This document shows, one piece after another, positions 5,503 to 7,658 of a stretch of DNA of 7,658 nt; position 1 is the stretch's first letter, and each line of letters starts with the position of its first letter. This DNA comes from an uncultured Collinsella sp. GTDB lineage: Bacteria > Actinomycetota > Coriobacteriia > Coriobacteriales > Coriobacteriaceae. Under the pieces are notes generated by a model that saw nothing but the letters and a program-made list of their open reading frames with translations, was not told where the DNA came from and did not search any database. The stretch is taken from the NCBI GenBank assembly GCA_947002045.1, contig CAMQJB010000067.1, positions 1-7,658 on the forward strand. The letters run 5' to 3'. The translations under genes and the position numbers were made by a program.

Positions 5503-6403
5503 GAGCCTTCGCCCCCTTGCGGCCGATAAGGTGGATGATCAGGATGAAGATGAGGCTCATGCCCATCAGCAGCAGACCGAGCGCCCACAGAACATCGTCC
5601 TGGGCCGAGCCCTCGGCATAGACCGCCATAGACGTGGTGAGCGTGGTGGTGATGGTGGACGCCGGCGACAGCAGCGACGTCGGCATGGCCTCGATGCCGC
5701 CGATGACCATACGCACGGCGAGCGTCTCGCCAAAGGCACGCGTCATGCCAAGGATGACCGCGGTCATGAGCGACGGCATGGCGGACTTGAGCACCACGTG
5801 CCAGATGGTCTGCCAGCGGGTGTAGCCCAGAGCGAGCGAGCCCTGGCGGTAGCTGTCGGGCACGGCGCGCAGACCATCGACCGAAAGGGTGGTCATGGTC
5901 GGCAGGATCATGACGGCCAGCACGATGGCGCCGGGCAAGATGCCCAGACCCGTGCTCACGTGGAAAACGTTCTTCATAAGGCCGACGACCACGTGAAAGC
6001 CGATGAGGCCAAAGACGACCGAGGGAATGCCGGTCAAAAGCTCAATAAGCGGCTGAAAGATCTTGGAACCAAACTTAGGTCGAATCTCGACCGCAAAGAT
6101 GGCAGAGCCGATGGCGATGGGCAGCGCGATGAGCGTGGAGAGCACCATGACCGCAAACGAGGTGACGATCAGGGGCAGGGCGCCGGTATAGGGCAGGCCG
6201 TTTTCGGCTGTGTTGGCTAGGTCCCACTTGGTGCCGGTGAAGAACTCGACGACCGAAACGCCGTCCTTGAGAAAAGCCGAGAGGCCCTTTTGGGCGACCA
6301 TAAAGATGAGCGCGGCAACGACAAACGTCACGAGCGCTACGCACGCGCCCGTGACGCCCAGGCCCACGTTCTCAAGGTCGCGCTTTGGCAGCTGTTTTGC
6401 CAT
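5495..6403 (-). CDS. pstC: Phosphate ABC transporter permease PstC
   Basis: This 302-residue membrane protein is the partner permease of PstA. A short charged N-terminus precedes the first hydrophobic segment (about 14-37). An extracytoplasmic stretch (about 45-75, including FFTGTKWDLANTAENGLPYTG) is typical of PstC, where the motif FxTGTxW is common. Other segments lie near 76-105, 116-142, 155-175, 210-236 and 271-294. LLTGIPSVVFGLIGF (122-136) is the conserved permease motif. The coupling loop is around SYRQGSLALGYTRWQT (184-199). The ATG at 6403 has GAAAGG 6 nt upstream. It begins 24 nt after the pstS stop codon with no terminator between them, and its end overlaps pstA. Confidence 0.95.
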   Translation of the reverse strand: MAKQLPKRDLENVGLGVTGACVALVTFVVAALIFMVAQKGLSAFLKDGVSVVEFFTGTKWDLANTAENGLPYTGALPLIVTSFAVMVLSTLIALPIAIGSAIFAVEIRPKFGSKIFQPLIELLTGIPSVVFGLIGFHVVVGLMKNVFHVSTGLGILPGAIVLAVMILPTMTTLSVDGLRAVPDSYRQGSLALGYTRWQTIWHVVLKSAMPSLMTAVILGMTRAFGETLAVRMVIGGIEAMPTSLLSPASTITTTLTTSMAVYAEGSAQDDVLWALGLLLMGMSLIFILIIHLIGRKGAKARG

Positions 6404-6427
6404 TGCAAACCTTTCCGGGGCGATTAC

Positions 6428-7366
6428 TTATTTAGCGGAGACCTTGCCGCTGGCATCCTTAACGACCTTCATGGCAGAGACGGGGATGAAGCCCTGCTCC
6501 TCGACGAGCTTGTCCTGGACGTCGTCGGAAAGCATGAACTCCAGGAATGTCTTGGTGGCATCGTCGGCGTCCTTTGCGCAGTACATGTGCTCGGTCGCCC
6601 AGATCTTAAAGGAGTCGTCGGTGACGTTTGCGCTCTTGGGCTCCACGCCCTCGACCTTGATGGCGTTGAACTTGGAGTCATCGAAGTGCGAGAAGTCCAG
6701 GTAGGAGATGGCGTTGTCGGTGCTGCCCATCTGAGTCTGGACATCGCCGGACTTGTCGAGCTCGGCGTCGCCCTTAAAGTCGACGGTCTCGTCGCCAAAG
6801 ACGGCCGCCTCGAAGGTGGCGCGGGTACCGGAGCCGGCCTTGCGGTTGAGCACGACGATGGTGGCGTCGTCGCCGCCGACCTCCTTCCAGTTGGTGATCT
6901 GGCCGGAGAAGATGCCCTTGAGCTGCTCAAGGGACAGGTCGTCGACCGTCACGTTCTTGGAGACGACGGGACCCATGCCCACAACGGCGACCTCGTGGTC
7001 GACGAGGTTCTTGACCTGGTCGGCCTCGAGCTTGGTCTCGGCGAAGACGTCGGAGTTACCGATGGTGACGGTGCCGGCGGCGACAGCGGTCAGACCCTTG
7101 CCCGAACCGTTGCCCGAGCCGGAGACGGAGACGTCCGGGTTGGCATCCATGAACTTCTCGGCAGCGGCCTCGACGAGAGCCTGGAACGAAGAGGCACCGT
7201 CGTAGGTCACCTCGCCGGAGACGGACTCGGCAGCAGCGGCGCTACCCTTGTCGGCAGCGTTGGAAGCGTCTGCGCCACCGCAGCCAACGAGGCCGAGGCC
7301 GACGATGCTGGCAAGACCACCAGCGAGGCCGAGGAACTGACGACGAGAATAAGCCTGATCGAGCAT
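6428..7366 (-). CDS. pstS: Phosphate-binding lipoprotein PstS with Tat-like signal
   Basis: This 312-residue extracytoplasmic solute-binding protein captures phosphate and delivers it to PstC/PstA. The N-terminus has SRRQFLG (7-13), resembling the twin-arginine export motif, then a hydrophobic stretch (14-27) and a lipobox LVGC with lipidated Cys29. A low-complexity Ala/Ser linker follows (30-50). Family hallmarks are DGASSF (56-61), GSGNGSGKGL (83-92), the GNSD region (103-106) and RKAGSGTR (175-182), whose Ser/Gly/Thr/Arg side chains bind phosphate in PstS proteins. The ATG at 7366 is chosen because AAAGGA lies 6 nt upstream and the signal peptide begins there. Earlier in-frame starts at 7384 and up to 7603 would add sequence with no family character that runs through the leader. 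It is the first gene of the pst operon. Confidence 0.95.
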   Translation of the reverse strand: MLDQAYSRRQFLGLAGGLASIVGLGLVGCGGADASNAADKGSAAAAESVSGEVTYDGASSFQALVEAAAEKFMDANPDVSVSGSGNGSGKGLTAVAAGTVTIGNSDVFAETKLEADQVKNLVDHEVAVVGMGPVVSKNVTVDDLSLEQLKGIFSGQITNWKEVGGDDATIVVLNRKAGSGTRATFEAAVFGDETVDFKGDAELDKSGDVQTQMGSTDNAISYLDFSHFDDSKFNAIKVEGVEPKSANVTDDSFKIWATEHMYCAKDADDATKTFLEFMLSDDVQDKLVEEQGFIPVSAMKVVKDASGKVSAK

Positions 7367-7604
7367 GATCTTCCTTTCATACATGCGAATCGCGGGCACC
7401 CTGCCCGCTTTGCTGTTTGGAAAGATACGGCCCCGACCGGGCAGCGCTCGCGCCAACTGCGGTTTCTTACGGGCATCTGATAGACCCTTACCGCAAACAC
7501 GGCTCGGCTTTACAAACGAATAACATTCCCCGCCCAAGCATGGCACGCTTTTTACACCAATAAAAACAAAGTTGCGGTGAAATAATTCCTGTTTGGCCAT
7601 CAAA
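7367..7604 (-). promoter_or_regulatory. pstS: Leader and promoter region of the pst operon
   Basis: These 238 nt contain no gene on either strand that I can support. The AT-rich part (about 7505-7590) contains TTTACA at 7509-7514, ATAACA at 7520-7525 (11 nt repeat spacing) and TTTACA at 7551-7556, all on the + strand. This resembles the TT(A/T/C)ACA repeats bound by Gram-positive PhoP. An inverted pair TTTACACC (7551-7558) / GGTGAAA (7576-7582) also lies here. No strong -35/-10 pair could be fixed. Phosphate-starvation control is expected for pst operons, but the boxes are only a candidate match. Confidence 0.4.
7392..7408. other. Perfect 7-bp hairpin in the pstS leader
   Basis: GCGGGCA (7392-7398) and TGCCCGC (7402-7408) pair perfectly around a 3-nt loop, about 15 nt upstream of the pstS ribosome site on the minus strand. 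On the + strand it is followed by a loosely T-rich stretch (TTTGCTGTTT). It may stabilise the pstS transcript or act as a weak terminator for + strand transcription from the insertion-sequence side. Confidence 0.45.
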
Positions 7605-7610
7605 TGGGGG

Positions 7611-7658
7611 TGCGGACAGAAAGTTGGACCGTGAAGCGGTCCGGACTGGAGGTTCGCA
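7611..7658 (+). mobile_element. Probable left end of an IS3-like insertion sequence (partial)
   Basis: From TGCGGACAGAAAGTTGGACC (7611-7630) the sequence resembles the terminal inverted repeats of IS3-family (IS150-type) elements, which begin with TG and commonly contain an AGTTGGAC core. It continues with a perfect 6-bp hairpin, GGACCG (7626-7631) / CGGTCC (7637-7642), and a purine-rich CTGGAGG stretch (7647-7652) that could be a ribosome site for a transposase reading frame just outside the window. No transposase codons are visible and the second end is missing, so this is pattern recognition. The true edge could be a few bases upstream (about 7605). Confidence 0.45.

Noticed and set aside
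5387..6220. + strand open frame rich in Arg, Asp, Gly and His opposite pstA/pstC
   Set aside because: It is the complement of membrane-protein codons in a high-GC gene; it has no domain and spans two real genes.
6290..7480. Long + strand open frame opposite pstC/pstS (396 codons)
   Set aside because: It lies antisense to clear pst genes, has Gly/Val/Asp/Leu-biased composition with no recognisable domain, and is typical of antisense frames in high-GC DNA.
7367..7603. Upstream in-frame extension of pstS (79 residues)
   Set aside because: It would place the Tat-like signal and lipobox inside the protein and code through the AT-rich leader. The ATG at 7366 has a good ribosome site.
1..7658. CRISPR array, tRNA or rRNA genes, prophage or defence genes
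   Set aside because: I saw no regularly spaced repeats, cloverleaf-like sequence or phage or defence domains on either strand.

Overview
The window looks like chromosomal DNA from a high-GC Gram-positive bacterium. The most likely group is Actinomycetota, probably the Coriobacteriia (a Collinsella-type genome). This is inferred from base composition, the style of the ABC-F protein and the compact polycistronic pst operon; nothing in the window identifies the taxon directly. All seven supported genes lie on the minus strand, so transcription runs from high to low coordinates.

Reading in the direction of transcription: the right edge (about 7605-7658, + strand) resembles the terminal sequence of an IS3-like insertion sequence that continues outside the window. 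A roughly 240-nt leader/promoter region follows, with TTTACA-like boxes and a stem-loop. Then comes a four-gene high-affinity phosphate import operon: pstS (Tat-type lipoprotein binding protein), pstC and pstA (permeases) and pstB (ATPase). The genes are tightly packed; pstC/pstA and pstA/pstB overlap, and both downstream genes start with GTG. A strong intrinsic terminator (3613-3651) closes the operon directly after pstB, so no phoU is linked here.

Next is a two-gene unit: an ABC-F family ATPase of the Uup-like type with a C-terminal coiled coil, preceded by an extended -10 promoter, and a Cof-type HAD phosphatase starting 6 nt after its stop codon. After a 213-nt gap with a short repeated motif and a candidate operator comes a small DtxR/MntR-family metal-dependent repressor lacking the SH3-like C-terminal domain. 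The left 300 bases hold no supportable gene. They contain long C homopolymers, a 23/24-nt imperfect inverted repeat and a perfect 8-bp hairpin, and look like a non-coding repeat element.

Functionally the window is mostly housekeeping: phosphate scavenging, ribosome- or DNA-associated ABC-F activity, small-molecule dephosphorylation and metal-responsive regulation. I found no convincing undescribed multi-gene system. The points worth a second look are non-coding repeats and regulatory sites, the mixed metal-site residues of the repressor, the Tat/lipobox signal of PstS and the IS-like end next to the pst leader.
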